Positions 1 to 9,249 of a stretch of 64,000 nucleotides of DNA are shown here, one piece after another. The stretch is from Acetobacter sp. UBA5411 (GTDB lineage: Bacteria > Pseudomonadota > Alphaproteobacteria > Acetobacterales > Acetobacteraceae). The position numbers and the translations under genes were made by a program. The notes beneath the pieces are model-generated. The model had not been told where the DNA came from and did no database searches. It saw nothing but the letters and a program-made list of their open reading frames with translations. Numbering within the stretch: the stretch's first letter is position 1; the number at the start of each line of letters is the position of its first letter. The stretch lies in the NCBI RefSeq assembly GCF_002409645.1, contig NZ_DHNR01000001.1, positions 16,432 through 80,431 on the forward strand, in the 5' to 3' direction.

Positions 1-2
1 AT

Positions 3-746
3 CCGCGTCAGCAGACATTCTCCAACTCCACGATGTGGAAATACGGCATTCTGGATGATCTCAGCATTCAGGCGCATACGGTGATCAGTTACGGCTGGAA
101 ACACGGTGCCGGGCATGCGCATGGCCCCAAGTTCGGTGATTTCCCGGTCGATATGATCTGGCATTTCATGCGCGCCAACCCGAAACGCTACATCCCTGAT
201 CTGAACCTTTTTGCGGGTGTCATTTTCCCGACGGGTGACTATTCCCGTCTGGGAGCATCGCAGGACGGCTTTGGGACTGGAGCCTATGTGTTTCGTATGG
301 CTCTGACGGAACAGTCCACTTATACATTGCCGGGTGGACACGAACTGCGCCTGCGTGTGTGGAGCTGGTTCAGGCATGCGCTGAATTCGGCGCGTTTGCG
401 GGATGTCACCAGCTACGGAACGTCGGAGGGCTTTGTCGGACGAGGAAGTCCGGGAATGAGCGGGCAGGTGGGTTTTTCGCTGGAATACGCCCTGAGCCAG
501 AAATGGGTGCTGGCTGCTGACGTGGCGCGGGACTGGTCAAATGGCTCCCGTTTGAAGGGACGTTACGCGTCTGGGTTGACCGTCAACAAGACAGGTTCCG
601 CTTCGACAGACTGGCAGGTGGCGCCTGCCATAGAATATAACTGGAATGCACGTTGGGGCGTGATCGCGGGTTCGTCGGTTTACTATGCCGGGCATAATAC
701 CGGCATAAAGGTCTCTCCCCAGTTCGCCATCAACACGGTTTTCTGA
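3..746 (+). CDS. Outer-membrane beta-barrel protein, 5' end outside the window
   Basis: The reading frame is open to the left edge, so the N-terminus and any signal peptide are missing. About 248 residues are visible. The pattern is that of an outer-membrane beta-barrel: alternating aromatic and polar strands, glycine-rich turns, and a C-terminal phenylalanine (ending FAINTVF), which is the usual signal for outer-membrane insertion. It resembles the putative transporter / phenol-degradation MetA-like barrel family, but this is from memory of the family pattern. Function and substrate cannot be deduced. It is followed after 115 bp by the amino acid permease on the same strand. No strong terminator is seen between them. 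Confidence 0.6.
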   Translation, partial: PRQQTFSNSTMWKYGILDDLSIQAHTVISYGWKHGAGHAHGPKFGDFPVDMIWHFMRANPKRYIPDLNLFAGVIFPTGDYSRLGASQDGFGTGAYVFRMALTEQSTYTLPGGHELRLRVWSWFRHALNSARLRDVTSYGTSEGFVGRGSPGMSGQVGFSLEYALSQKWVLAADVARDWSNGSRLKGRYASGLTVNKTGSASTDWQVAPAIEYNWNARWGVIAGSSVYYAGHNTGIKVSPQFAINTVF

Positions 747-861
747 GATCTTCCTTCTCTCTGAGTCCTGAAAAAATCTGCCGTTTTTCGATGGACAACA
801 TTCCGGGTTCGAACCAATCTATTCCGTAAGGCTCCTGCAGGAGAGACGGGATCGGGATGGA

Positions 862-2322
862 ATGACTGAATCGACAATCAACCGGAACAGCCCCAGCGAA
901 GGCTATAAAAAGACCCTGGGTCGCAGGCAGATGCAGATGATCGCCATTGGCGGCTGTATCGGCACCGGGCTTTTCCTTGGCGCAGGAAGTCGTCTCCAGC
1001 AGGGTGGTCCGTCGCTGGCCATCGTCTATGCGGTGTGCGGACTTTTCAGCTTTTTCATTCTGCGGGCTCTTGGTGAGCTGACCATGTACAGCCCGAGCAG
1101 CGGGAGTTACGTGTCCCATGCCCGTGAGTTTCTGGGAGACAAGGCGGCTTTTGTGGCGGGTTGGGTGTCATTCCTCAACTGGGTGATGACCGGAATCGCC
1201 GATATTACGGCCGTCGCTCTTTATATGCATTTCTGGAGCGCATTCGCTTCTTTTCCGCAATGGCTGCTGGCGCTGATTGCTCTGTGCATTGTGACGGGCA
1301 TGAATCTCATCGGCGTAAAATATTTTGGGGAAATGGAATTCTGGTTCTCCATGATCAAGGTCGTCGCGCTGATTGTCTTTCTGATTGCGGGTTCGGTCAT
1401 TCTGGGGACCGGCATGCCTGTGGCGGGACATGAAACAGGATTCCACCTCATCGTCGATAATGGCGGTTTCTTCCCTCACGGGCTGCTCGCGGCGCTCGCT
1501 CTGACGCAGGGAGTGGTGTTTGCCTACTCCGGGATCGAACTGATCGGCACGGCGGCAGGTGAGTGTGACAATCCGCATGAGATCCTGCCCCGGGCCGTCA
1601 ACAGCGTGATCTGGCGGATTGCCGTGTTCTATGTCGGGTCCGTTGTGCTGCTGGTGTGCCTGTTGCCGTGGACGGCCTATCAGGGGAGCGAAAGTCCGTT
1701 TGTGACCTTCTTCAATGCGCTCGGCGTGCCTTATGCGGATAGCGTGATGAATTTCATCGTGCTGACGGCGGCCCTGTCCAGCCTGAACTCCGGCGTTTAT
1801 TCCACCAGTCGTGTTCTGCGCGCTCTGGCGCTCGGTGGCTCTGCTCCCCGATTCCTGAGCGCCATGAACAGTCATTCCGTGCCGTATGCCGGTATTCTGC
1901 TGATCGCTGCGTTTTATCTTGTCGGTGTCGTTCTCAATTACATTGTGCCGCAGAGTGTTTTCGAGATTGTTCTCAGTTTTGCGGCAATCGGTATCATCTG
2001 TACCTGGGGTATCATCATTCTCAGCCAACTCGCTTTCCGCCGGGCCGTCGCCCGTGGGGAAATAGCCGCTCCCACATTCCGGATGCCGGGCGCACCGTTC
2101 ACATCGTGGCTGACGCTGGCTTTTCTGGTGGCGGTGGTCGTGTTGATGGCGTGCGATTATCCGGCCGGGACCATCACCGTCGGAGCGACGCCGCTGCTGG
2201 TGATCCTCTTTGTGATCGGCTGGTATATGACGCCGAGAAAGCCACCCATGCTGATGCCCGAAACGCGTGGCTCATCAATCCTTACGGACATGGTGATGAA
2301 GGAGCAGCCGGAAACGCCCTGA
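862..2322 (+). CDS. ansP: Amino acid permease, L-asparagine permease (AnsP) type
   Basis: A 486-residue inner-membrane secondary transporter of the APC superfamily (amino acid transporter family), with about 12 hydrophobic segments. The N-terminal block around residues 20-45 (GRRQMQMIAIGGCIGTGLFL) is the classic substrate-binding helix 1 motif. The stretch around residues 110-125 (TGIADITAVALYMHFW) is what I recall from AnsP-type asparagine permeases rather than from the lysine, GABA or proline branches. The expected role is proton-coupled uptake of asparagine or a related amino acid. The substrate is inferred from family resemblance only. It sits alone between a barrel gene and fda, and its length is normal for the family. 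Confidence 0.8.
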   Translation: MTESTINRNSPSEGYKKTLGRRQMQMIAIGGCIGTGLFLGAGSRLQQGGPSLAIVYAVCGLFSFFILRALGELTMYSPSSGSYVSHAREFLGDKAAFVAGWVSFLNWVMTGIADITAVALYMHFWSAFASFPQWLLALIALCIVTGMNLIGVKYFGEMEFWFSMIKVVALIVFLIAGSVILGTGMPVAGHETGFHLIVDNGGFFPHGLLAALALTQGVVFAYSGIELIGTAAGECDNPHEILPRAVNSVIWRIAVFYVGSVVLLVCLLPWTAYQGSESPFVTFFNALGVPYADSVMNFIVLTAALSSLNSGVYSTSRVLRALALGGSAPRFLSAMNSHSVPYAGILLIAAFYLVGVVLNYIVPQSVFEIVLSFAAIGIICTWGIIILSQLAFRRAVARGEIAAPTFRMPGAPFTSWLTLAFLVAVVVLMACDYPAGTITVGATPLLVILFVIGWYMTPRKPPMLMPETRGSSILTDMVMKEQPETP

Positions 2323-2586
2323 TGCCGCCGCTTTTAGGATTTTTAATATTATCTTCTCCACGGAGGAGGTGGCGCAGGCCGTCACTCCGTGTAAATGTCA
2401 CGCGGTCTGGATTGGGCCACTCGGATTTCAGTCCTTCTTGGGTTTCGATGGTGTGCATGCAGGGAACCGGAAGGGTGTGGGGTTGATGTTTCTTCTGTCG
2501 CGGCATGGCCCGGACTTGAGAGGCAGCATCGGCTGTTCGGGCGTTCCCAGGCACGCACCATACGTTAAGAATAAAGGGTAATAAGA

Positions 2587-3483
2587 ATGTCCAACGACCG
2601 TATGAAGAGCCAGATTTCGGAAAAGGGCGGCTTTATCGCGGCACTCGACCAGAGCGGCGGCTCAACGCCGGGCGCTCTGAAGGCTTATGGCATTCCTGAG
2701 ACGGCCTATTCTTCCGAAGAAGATATGTTCCGCCTTATCCACGACATGCGCGTGCGGATTATCACCGCTCCGAGCTTTTCCGGCGAGAAGGTGATTGGTG
2801 CGATCCTGTTCGAGCGCACCATGGATGGTCTTGCAAACGGCAAGCCGGTTCCGACCTATCTGTGGGAAGAGCGTGGCGTTGTCCCGTTCCTGAAGATCGA
2901 TAAGGGTCTTGAGGACGAAGCAAACGGCGTGCGTCTGATGAAGCCGAATCCCGGTCTTGATGCGCTGCTGGAGCGTGCTGCGAAGCTGGGCATTTACGGC
3001 ACGAAAGAGCGTTCGGTCATCAACCTGCCGAATCAGGAAGGTATTGCCGCTATCGTGAAGCAGCAGTTCGAGATTGCCCATCAGGTCGCGTCTCACGGTC
3101 TGGTTGCGATCATCGAGCCGGAAGTTCTCGTGAAGAGCCCGGACAAGAAGGGTGCTGAAGCCATTCTGCATGATGAGCTGCTCAAGGCGCTCAATGCGAT
3201 GCCGGGCGACTACAAGGTCATGCTGAAGGTCACGATCCCGGAGGTCGCCGACCTGTATGAAGACCTCGTCAAGCATCCGCGCGTCGAGCGTGTCGTCGCT
3301 CTTTCGGGCGGTTATTCACTTGATGAGTCCTGTGAGCGTCTGAAGAAGAATCACGGCATGATTGCCAGCTTCTCCCGCGCTCTGCTCGGTGGGCTTCAGG
3401 ACGGCATGTCCGACGCAGAATTTGACGCCACACTCGGTAAAACAATCGACAAGATTTATGACGCTTCAGTGAACAAGGTCTGA
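2587..3483 (+). CDS. fda: Class I fructose-bisphosphate aldolase
   Basis: A 298-residue cytoplasmic aldolase of the short bacterial class I type. It cleaves fructose 1,6-bisphosphate to dihydroxyacetone phosphate and glyceraldehyde 3-phosphate through a Schiff-base lysine, without metal. The N-terminal GGFIAALDQSGGSTPGAL block and the lysine in the VMLKVTIPEV strand (about residue 212) fit this family, and the length is typical. It lies upstream of pdc, so glycolytic/gluconeogenic carbon and pyruvate decarboxylation are neighbours. The hairpins that follow suggest separate transcription from pdc. Confidence 0.9.
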   Translation: MSNDRMKSQISEKGGFIAALDQSGGSTPGALKAYGIPETAYSSEEDMFRLIHDMRVRIITAPSFSGEKVIGAILFERTMDGLANGKPVPTYLWEERGVVPFLKIDKGLEDEANGVRLMKPNPGLDALLERAAKLGIYGTKERSVINLPNQEGIAAIVKQQFEIAHQVASHGLVAIIEPEVLVKSPDKKGAEAILHDELLKALNAMPGDYKVMLKVTIPEVADLYEDLVKHPRVERVVALSGGYSLDESCERLKKNHGMIASFSRALLGGLQDGMSDAEFDATLGKTIDKIYDASVNKV

Positions 3484-3489
3484 GTCTTC

Positions 3490-3503
3490 CGCCAGATCTG
3501 GCG
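3490..3503 (+). terminator. Perfect palindrome just after fda
   Basis: CGCCAGATCTGGCG is a perfect 14-bp palindrome 7 bp after the fda stop codon, followed by a short T-containing run (gtttc). It may form a small terminator hairpin together with the larger stem-loop a few bases downstream. The tail is weak, so termination is inferred. Confidence 0.35.
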
Positions 3504-3513
3504 TTTCTCTGCG

Positions 3514-3554
3514 AACAGCGCGACCCATATTTTTAATATATGGATCGCGCTGTT
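3514..3554 (+). terminator. Long hairpin between fda and pdc
   Basis: The arms 3514-3530 and 3538-3554 pair over 17 positions with a single mismatch, around a 7-nt AT-rich loop. The lower half is GC-rich and the upper half AT-rich. It separates fda from pdc and most likely ends fda transcription, although no long T tract follows on the plus strand. It could also act as an mRNA-stabilising stem. Confidence 0.55.
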
Positions 3555-3652
3555 TCCATATAGTGGTCATAAGGCGACTCTCCCGTCAGAGTGCTTTCTA
3601 AATTGGGGTGTCGGGCAGGAAAACCCGGCAAATCCTTTAGAGGAGGCATTTC

Positions 3653-5335
3653 ATGACCAAGCCATATACTGTCGGCCATTATCTTTCCGAGCGTCTGGGC
3701 CAGATCGGCCTGAAGGACCATTTTGCGGTTGCGGGTGACTTCAACCTCGTCCTGCTCGACCAGCTTCTGGAAGAAGGCTCCACCAAGCAGCTTTACAGCT
3801 GTAACGAGCTGAACTGCGGTTACACCGCTGAAGGTTATGCCCGCGCCAACGGTGCAGCGGCCATGATTGTCACCTTCAATGTCGGTGCCCTGTCAGCCAT
3901 CAACGCCATTGGCTCCGCTTATGCCGAGAGCCTGCCGGTGATTTTCGTGTCCGGTGGACCGAACACCAACGATCAGGGTTCAGGTCATATCCTGCATCAC
4001 ACGATCGGCAACTCGAACTACGGCTATCAGGCCGAGATGTTCCGTCAGGTCACCTGCGCTACGGAAGTCATTCTCTCTGCCGAGAACGCACCATCGCAGA
4101 TCGACAACGCCATCCGCACGGCGCTGCGTATGCGCAAGCCCTGCTACATCGAAATCCCCTGCAATCTGGCGTCCGCCGAGTGCGTCCGTCCGGGTCCGGT
4201 CGGCACCCTGCTGGCGGAAACAACGCCTGACAAGGTCAGCCTTGATGCTGCCGTGAAGGCCGCCTGCACGTTCATCGAAACGCGCAAGAACATCGTTATC
4301 CTCGTCGGCAGTCGCGTCCGTACGCTGGGTTCGCTTGAGCCGATCGTGGCGCTTGCAGACCGCATCGGTTGCGCCGTGACGGTGATGGCTGCCGCGAAGA
4401 GCTTCTTCCCTGAAGGGCACAAGGCTTTCCGTGGCGTTTACTGGGGTGAAGTCAGCTCGCCCGGTGCTCAGGAACTGGTCGAGAAGGCTGATGGCGTGAT
4501 CTGCCTCGCTCCGATCTTCAACGATTATGCAACGGTTGGCTGGCAGTCCAAGCCGCCTGCGTCACAGGCTCTGATCGCCGATCTCGCCGAAGTGACGGTT
4601 GACGGCAAGAGCTTTGCAGGCTTCCATCTCGGCGCATTCATCGCTGCCCTGAGCGAGAAGGCTCCGAGCCGTCCGGCTACGGTGGAAAACACGACCTACA
4701 CACCGGTCAAGATTCCGGAAACGGCTCCGACCGTGCCGCTGACCAACGACGAAATGGCGCGTCAGATCAACGCCATGGTCGATGGCAACACCACGATCAC
4801 GGCTGAGACGGGCGATAGCTGGTTCAACGCTGTTCGCATGCATCTGCCGAGCGGCGCTCGCGTCGAGACGGAAATGCAGTGGGGCTCGATCGGCTGGTCA
4901 GTGCCGGCGGCTCTGGGTAACGCCATCGGTTCGCCGGACCGTCAGCACCTCCTGATGGTTGGTGATGGTTCCTTCCAGCTCACTGCGCAGGAAGTCGCGC
5001 AGATGATCCGCTACGAAGTGCCGGTGATTGTGTTCCTTGTGAACAACCGTGGTTACGTCATCGAGATCAAGATCCATGACGGTCCATACAACTACATCAA
5101 GAACTGGGACTATGCCGGCCTCATCAAGGCGTTCAATGCCGAGGATGGTCATGGTCTGGGTCTGCACGCCCGCACCGGCGCAGAACTGGCTGACGCCATT
5201 GCGAAGGCCAAGGCCAACAAGAAGGGCCCGACCTTCATTGAGTGCCATATCGCGACCGAAGACTGCACCGACACACTGGTTCAGTGGGGCAAGAAGGTCG
5301 CCAAGGCCAACAGCCGTCCGCCTCAGAAAAACTGA
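3653..5335 (+). CDS. pdc: Pyruvate decarboxylase
   Basis: A 560-residue thiamine-diphosphate enzyme of the Zymomonas/acetic acid bacterial type, cytoplasmic, converting pyruvate to acetaldehyde and CO2. Key residues can be placed against the Zymomonas enzyme: D29 in AGDFN, E52 in NELNCGY, the H115-H116 pair, and the cofactor motif from GDGS to NN near residues 440-470, followed by the glutamate of VIEIK. The start is fixed by a strong AGAGGAGG ribosome-binding site. Length is normal. In acetic acid bacteria the acetaldehyde can be oxidised onward to acetate. The lutABC operon directly downstream feeds the same pyruvate pool from lactate. Confidence 0.97.
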   Translation: MTKPYTVGHYLSERLGQIGLKDHFAVAGDFNLVLLDQLLEEGSTKQLYSCNELNCGYTAEGYARANGAAAMIVTFNVGALSAINAIGSAYAESLPVIFVSGGPNTNDQGSGHILHHTIGNSNYGYQAEMFRQVTCATEVILSAENAPSQIDNAIRTALRMRKPCYIEIPCNLASAECVRPGPVGTLLAETTPDKVSLDAAVKAACTFIETRKNIVILVGSRVRTLGSLEPIVALADRIGCAVTVMAAAKSFFPEGHKAFRGVYWGEVSSPGAQELVEKADGVICLAPIFNDYATVGWQSKPPASQALIADLAEVTVDGKSFAGFHLGAFIAALSEKAPSRPATVENTTYTPVKIPETAPTVPLTNDEMARQINAMVDGNTTITAETGDSWFNAVRMHLPSGARVETEMQWGSIGWSVPAALGNAIGSPDRQHLLMVGDGSFQLTAQEVAQMIRYEVPVIVFLVNNRGYVIEIKIHDGPYNYIKNWDYAGLIKAFNAEDGHGLGLHARTGAELADAIAKAKANKKGPTFIECHIATEDCTDTLVQWGKKVAKANSRPPQKN

Positions 5336-5642
5336 AGGCATACGGTTTTAAAAGATCGTTGATTTCTTCGCCCCGGCAGTTTCGTCGGGGCGATGTCGTC
5401 TGGGGGCCTGAGTATCGAACTATTGATCAGTATCGGTTTACTTGTGGCGCTCTGGACGTAATAGTCACGACCGAATCAAAAATGCCGGTTTCATTTCCGG
5501 GTCTGGCGGGAATTTCTGTCTGAAACGGGCGGATCTGAACTCGACAGGAGTGTGCGAAAAGAGCATTTCCGGCACCTGTAATAGCTATAAGATGACACCC
5601 CCTTTCGAGAATGGCGGGGTCATCTCTTTGAGGAAGCGTTCC
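5336..5642. other. Non-coding segment between pdc and lutA
   Basis: No convincing gene. It holds an 8-bp perfect hairpin at 5368-5393 (tcgccccg / cggggcga), probably the pdc terminator, and a weaker bulged hairpin at 5591-5624 (gatgacacccc / ggggtcatc) ending about 10 bases before the lutA ribosome-binding site. The second could influence lutA translation. An open frame runs into lutA from 5442, but its sequence has no protein-like pattern before the lutA ATG. Confidence 0.5.
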
Positions 5643-6386
5643 ATGCGAGTTGGGTTGTTTGTTCCGTGTTACGTTGATGCGTTTCACCCCGAGGTGGGGC
5701 AGGCGACGCTCGAGTTACTGGAGCGCTTTGGCTGCGAAGTTGAATATCCGTTTGATCAGACCTGCTGCGGTCAGCCGATGACCAACACGGGCTGTCACAA
5801 GGAATCAAAGGCGACGGAAGAGCTCTTCGTTCGTAACTTCAAGGATTATGATTATATCGTTGCGCCGTCCGGCAGCTGCGTGAACCACATCCGCAATAAC
5901 TTCGACGCTGTTGCGCAGACGGACGATGTGAAGCACGTTCGCGAGCACACATACGAACTGGTCGAGTTTCTGCATGACGTGCTGAAAGTGGACGGTTTTC
6001 CGTGGGCAGAATTCCCGCACAAGGTGGCGCTGCACAATAACTGCAACGCCCTGCGCGGCCTCAATATCGCCAGCATGACGGAACTCCGCGAGAAGACATT
6101 CTCCAAGCCGCGTGATCTGCTCGGCATGGTGAAGGGGCTCGAACTGGTCGATATTACCCGCCCGGATGAATGCTGTGGCTTTGGCGGCACCTTCTCCGTG
6201 TTCGAGGAAGCGACGTCCGCCCGCATGGGCCAGGACAAGGCGCGGGATCAGGCGAAGTCCGGCGCGGAGTATGTAACTTCTTCAGACAGTTCCTGCATGA
6301 TGCACCAGGAAGGGTGCGCCAAGCGGCTCGGTCTGCCGACGAAATACATCCACATTTCGCAGATCCTGAACGGGGAACGGGTATGA
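5643..6386 (+). CDS. lutA: L-lactate oxidation complex subunit LutA (cysteine-rich CCG protein)
   Basis: A 247-residue protein of the LutA/YkgE family, part of the LutABC complex that oxidises L-lactate to pyruvate. Two cysteine-rich CCG domains are visible: one around residues 40-50 (CCGQPMTNTGC) and one around residue 180 (DECCGFGG). These bind non-classical iron-sulfur clusters. The ATG at 5643 is preferred over upstream in-frame codons because MRVGLFVPCY is the usual family N-terminus and a GAGGAAG ribosome-binding site lies just upstream. Its stop overlaps the lutB start (ATGA), so the genes are translationally coupled. Confidence 0.92.
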   Translation: MRVGLFVPCYVDAFHPEVGQATLELLERFGCEVEYPFDQTCCGQPMTNTGCHKESKATEELFVRNFKDYDYIVAPSGSCVNHIRNNFDAVAQTDDVKHVREHTYELVEFLHDVLKVDGFPWAEFPHKVALHNNCNALRGLNIASMTELREKTFSKPRDLLGMVKGLELVDITRPDECCGFGGTFSVFEEATSARMGQDKARDQAKSGAEYVTSSDSSCMMHQEGCAKRLGLPTKYIHISQILNGERV

Positions 6387-7921
6387 GCATCGAGAATCAG
6401 ACGGCGCCGACCACTCCGGCCGGTCGCACCAACGATGGCGCACCTGCCAATCTGACGCATGGTGCTGGTGCGTCCGTCACCATGCCGGCGCGTGGTCCTG
6501 AGCCGCAGCCTCGTGGCGCGATCATTCGGGGCAATCATCCGATCGATCAGCAGGAAGCAGCGCGTCGCTTCATGGCAGCTCCCCAGCATCTGGCCATGCA
6601 TGACCAGCGTCTGTGGGATCTGCGCAAGAAGCGCGATGGCCAGAAAGAGATCATCGAAGAGTGGGAAGATCTCCGCCAGCTTGCGTCCGATATCAAGACA
6701 CACACGCTGACGCATCTGGACACTTATCTCGAGCAGTTCGAAAAGAACGCCATTGCGAATGGTGTCAAGGTTCACTGGGCTAAGGACGCTGCCGAGCATA
6801 ACAGCATCGTTGCGGAGATCCTGCGTTCCAAGAATGCCAAGAGCCTCATCAAGAGCAAATCGATGCTCACCGAGGAATGTGGCTTCCGTGAAGCGATGGC
6901 GCATGAAGGGGTCACTGTTGTCGAGACCGACCTTGGTGAGCGGATCCAGCAGCTTGATAATGAAAACCCCAGCCACGTCGTGGTGCCTGCGGTTCATAAG
7001 CTGCGGACGGACGTGGCGGAGGTGTTTGCAAAAACACTCGGCTCTGACCCGAACAACTCTGACGTAAGCTATCTGACCGAGCAGCAGCGCGAGCATACGC
7101 GTCCGCTGATCCTGAAAGCGGATGCGGGCATGACGGGCTGCAACTTCGCGGTTGCGGAAACCGGCTCGGTTGTGGTCTGCACCAACGAAGGCAACGCCGA
7201 TCTGTCAGCCAACACGACGGGCCTGCACATTGTCTCGATGGGCATCGAGAAGATCATCCCGAACCTGAACTCGCTGGCCGTGTTTGTTCGGATGCTGTCC
7301 CGGAGTGCTTTGGGCTCACCGATCACGCAGTATACCTCGCATTTCCGTGGCCCACGCCGTGGCGCCGAGATGCACATCGTGATCGTCGATAATGGCCGGA
7401 CAGATCGTCTGGGACTGGAGAAGTTCTGGACTTCCCTGAAATGTATCCGTTGCGGCGCGTGCATGAACACCTGTCCGGTGTTCCGTCGTTCCGGCGGTCT
7501 CAGCTACGGCGCAACCTACGCCGGTCCGATCGGGCTGATTATCGATCCGACCTTCAATCGCCATAAATATTCGACGCTGCCGTTCTCTTCGACCATGAAC
7601 GGAAGCTGCACGAACGTCTGTCCGGTGAAGATCAACATTCACGAACAGATTGCCGACTGGCGTCAGGTTCTGGCCGAGAATCATGAAATTCCGGCTTTCA
7701 AGAAGAGTATGATGAAAGCGGCTGGAGCCCTGCTGGCGTCACCGAAGCTGTATCGTGCAAGTCTGCCGATGGCTGACAGCGCCCTGCGTCACCTGCCGCG
7801 CTTCGTGCTGTATAACAAGCTGAATACTTGGACGCGTGGTCGTGAAATGCCGCATGTGCCAAAGGAAACATTCCATCAGTGGTATAAGCGTACCCGTGGC
7901 GTGGATGGGAAGAAGAAGTGA
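6383..7921 (+). CDS. lutB: L-lactate oxidation complex iron-sulfur subunit LutB
   Basis: A 512-residue LutB/YkgF-type subunit. A large LUD-like domain is followed by a ferredoxin-like segment with CIRCGACMNTCP around residue 355 and a second cysteine group ending in CTNVCP around residue 415, expected to carry 4Fe-4S clusters passing electrons from lactate to the respiratory chain. The start is set by overlap with the lutA stop. The N-terminal 50 or so residues are rich in proline, glycine and alanine and look like an extension before the conserved region, slightly longer than the classical protein. Confidence 0.92.
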   Translation: MSIENQTAPTTPAGRTNDGAPANLTHGAGASVTMPARGPEPQPRGAIIRGNHPIDQQEAARRFMAAPQHLAMHDQRLWDLRKKRDGQKEIIEEWEDLRQLASDIKTHTLTHLDTYLEQFEKNAIANGVKVHWAKDAAEHNSIVAEILRSKNAKSLIKSKSMLTEECGFREAMAHEGVTVVETDLGERIQQLDNENPSHVVVPAVHKLRTDVAEVFAKTLGSDPNNSDVSYLTEQQREHTRPLILKADAGMTGCNFAVAETGSVVVCTNEGNADLSANTTGLHIVSMGIEKIIPNLNSLAVFVRMLSRSALGSPITQYTSHFRGPRRGAEMHIVIVDNGRTDRLGLEKFWTSLKCIRCGACMNTCPVFRRSGGLSYGATYAGPIGLIIDPTFNRHKYSTLPFSSTMNGSCTNVCPVKINIHEQIADWRQVLAENHEIPAFKKSMMKAAGALLASPKLYRASLPMADSALRHLPRFVLYNKLNTWTRGREMPHVPKETFHQWYKRTRGVDGKKK

Positions 7922-8538
7922 TGAGCAGCACAGACAGCCGTGCGGCGATTTTCGCCGCTATCCGGGCCAATCGTCCGAAAATTCAGCCTCCGCTGCCGGA
8001 CGTGCCGCTGTTCGATGAGAAAGCTCCATCTGATCTGGTGACGGCCTTTTCCGAAATGCTCGTAAAGATGGGTGGAAAAGTGCTTGATCCTCAGGGGCAG
8101 GATCCGATTTCCGCGCTTCGCGCCGCAGTGGCGGACAAGGGCATTATCGCCACCTGTGTGCCGGAACTGCATGGGGATGCATCGCTCCAGATCCGTCAAA
8201 TTCTGCCGGACATGGACCCGCATTCTCTTGCTGATGTGGAAATCGGTGTTGTACGTGCGGCTTTCGGCGTGGCCGAGACAGGTTCGCTCTGCCTCACCGA
8301 TGACGAACTGATCGTCAATACGAGCGGTTATCTCCCGCAGCATCTGATTGTTCTGCTTGATCCTTCGCAGATCGTGGCCAACCTGCATAATGCTTACCGG
8401 CGTCCGGAACTGCGCGAGCATAAATACGCGGTTTTCCAGACGGGGCCGTCTGCAACTGCAGACATTGAAGGTGTGCTGATCCACGGAGCGCAGGGTGTGC
8501 GATCGCTGCGTGTTCTGTTCTGCCCAGAGCAGGACTGA
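7921..8538 (+). CDS. lutC: L-lactate oxidation complex subunit LutC
   Basis: A 205-residue LUD-domain protein of the LutC/YkgG family and the third part of the lactate oxidation complex. The FGVAETGSLCL stretch and the following VLLDPSQIV block are characteristic. The ATG at 7921 overlaps the lutB stop (TGATG). A GTG one codon upstream is also possible. No regulator or lactate permease is adjacent in the window. Confidence 0.9.
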   Translation: MSSTDSRAAIFAAIRANRPKIQPPLPDVPLFDEKAPSDLVTAFSEMLVKMGGKVLDPQGQDPISALRAAVADKGIIATCVPELHGDASLQIRQILPDMDPHSLADVEIGVVRAAFGVAETGSLCLTDDELIVNTSGYLPQHLIVLLDPSQIVANLHNAYRRPELREHKYAVFQTGPSATADIEGVLIHGAQGVRSLRVLFCPEQD

Positions 8539-8554
8539 CAGGTAATTTCCCGTA

Positions 8555-8581
8555 TGCAGGGGAAGATGTTCTTCCTCTGCA
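8555..8581. terminator. Hairpin between convergent lutC and yceI genes
   Basis: The arms 8555-8566 and 8570-8581 form a 12-bp stem with one G-U pair and a 3-nt loop. It sits between the ends of lutC and the minus-strand YceI gene, where a shared bidirectional terminator would be expected. A poly-T tail is lacking on both sides. Confidence 0.5.
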
Positions 8582-8657
8582 CTCGTACCAAAATGATACT
8601 CGTTGGTGCAGGTCAAATTATGTATTTATCCTGTGCCAGTCGCGTTTATGTATATTT

Positions 8658-9200
8658 TTATTTCAGGGTGATGATTGCCTCGGTCTGAACGACTGGATCG
8701 ACCGTATCCAGCATCGTGCTCATGCCCCATTGTCGCTGATCAAAGCTTGCTGTGCTGCTGATTTCGGTCAGTGTATTACGCGAAAAATGCATCCCGACCT
8801 TGAAGGTCAGAGGATGCGTCTGTCCCCGCATGGTGAGTTTGCCAACCAGTAAGGTTTCCAGCTTTCCGTTTGTAATTTTCGGCTGACAATCACCAACAAA
8901 ATGCATTGAAGGATGGCTGTCACTGTCCAGCATGAGCCCGGATAGCATGGCCGTCCGCAGAACAGCGCTGCCCACCTTCAGGGAATTGACATCCATACTC
9001 ATATCAACGTGGCAGACCTGTGTTTCAGGATCGTAGGAAAGCGTACCTGAGACTTTCTCGAATGTTCCGTCGACGGATGTCACCAGCGTCTTGGCGTGAA
9101 GTCGGGACGTCGTGTTGGCAGGCGTCAAGGTGACATGCTGTGTGGCCGCGTGAGCCAGCGTTGGCATGACAAGCAATGCGGCGAGGAGTGGACGTTTCAT
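8658..9200 (-). CDS. YceI-family periplasmic lipid-binding protein
   Basis: A 180-residue protein with a Sec signal peptide (MKRPLLAALLVMPTLAHA) followed by a YceI-like beta-barrel domain: DVNSLKVGSAVLRTAML, the H-P-x-M-x-F strand and LTMRGQTHPL are family hallmarks. YceI proteins bind isoprenoid-type lipids in the periplasm. The physiological role here is unknown. The ATG at 9200 is chosen because it opens the signal peptide and has an AGG-containing site just upstream. The orphan membrane gene ends 50 bp upstream, so the two may be co-transcribed. Confidence 0.85.
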   Translation of the reverse strand: MKRPLLAALLVMPTLAHAATQHVTLTPANTTSRLHAKTLVTSVDGTFEKVSGTLSYDPETQVCHVDMSMDVNSLKVGSAVLRTAMLSGLMLDSDSHPSMHFVGDCQPKITNGKLETLLVGKLTMRGQTHPLTFKVGMHFSRNTLTEISSTASFDQRQWGMSTMLDTVDPVVQTEAIITLK

Positions 9201-9249
9201 CAACTGGACCTTTTTCCGGACTAGGTTGAAAGGATGAGAGCTTAAAAAT

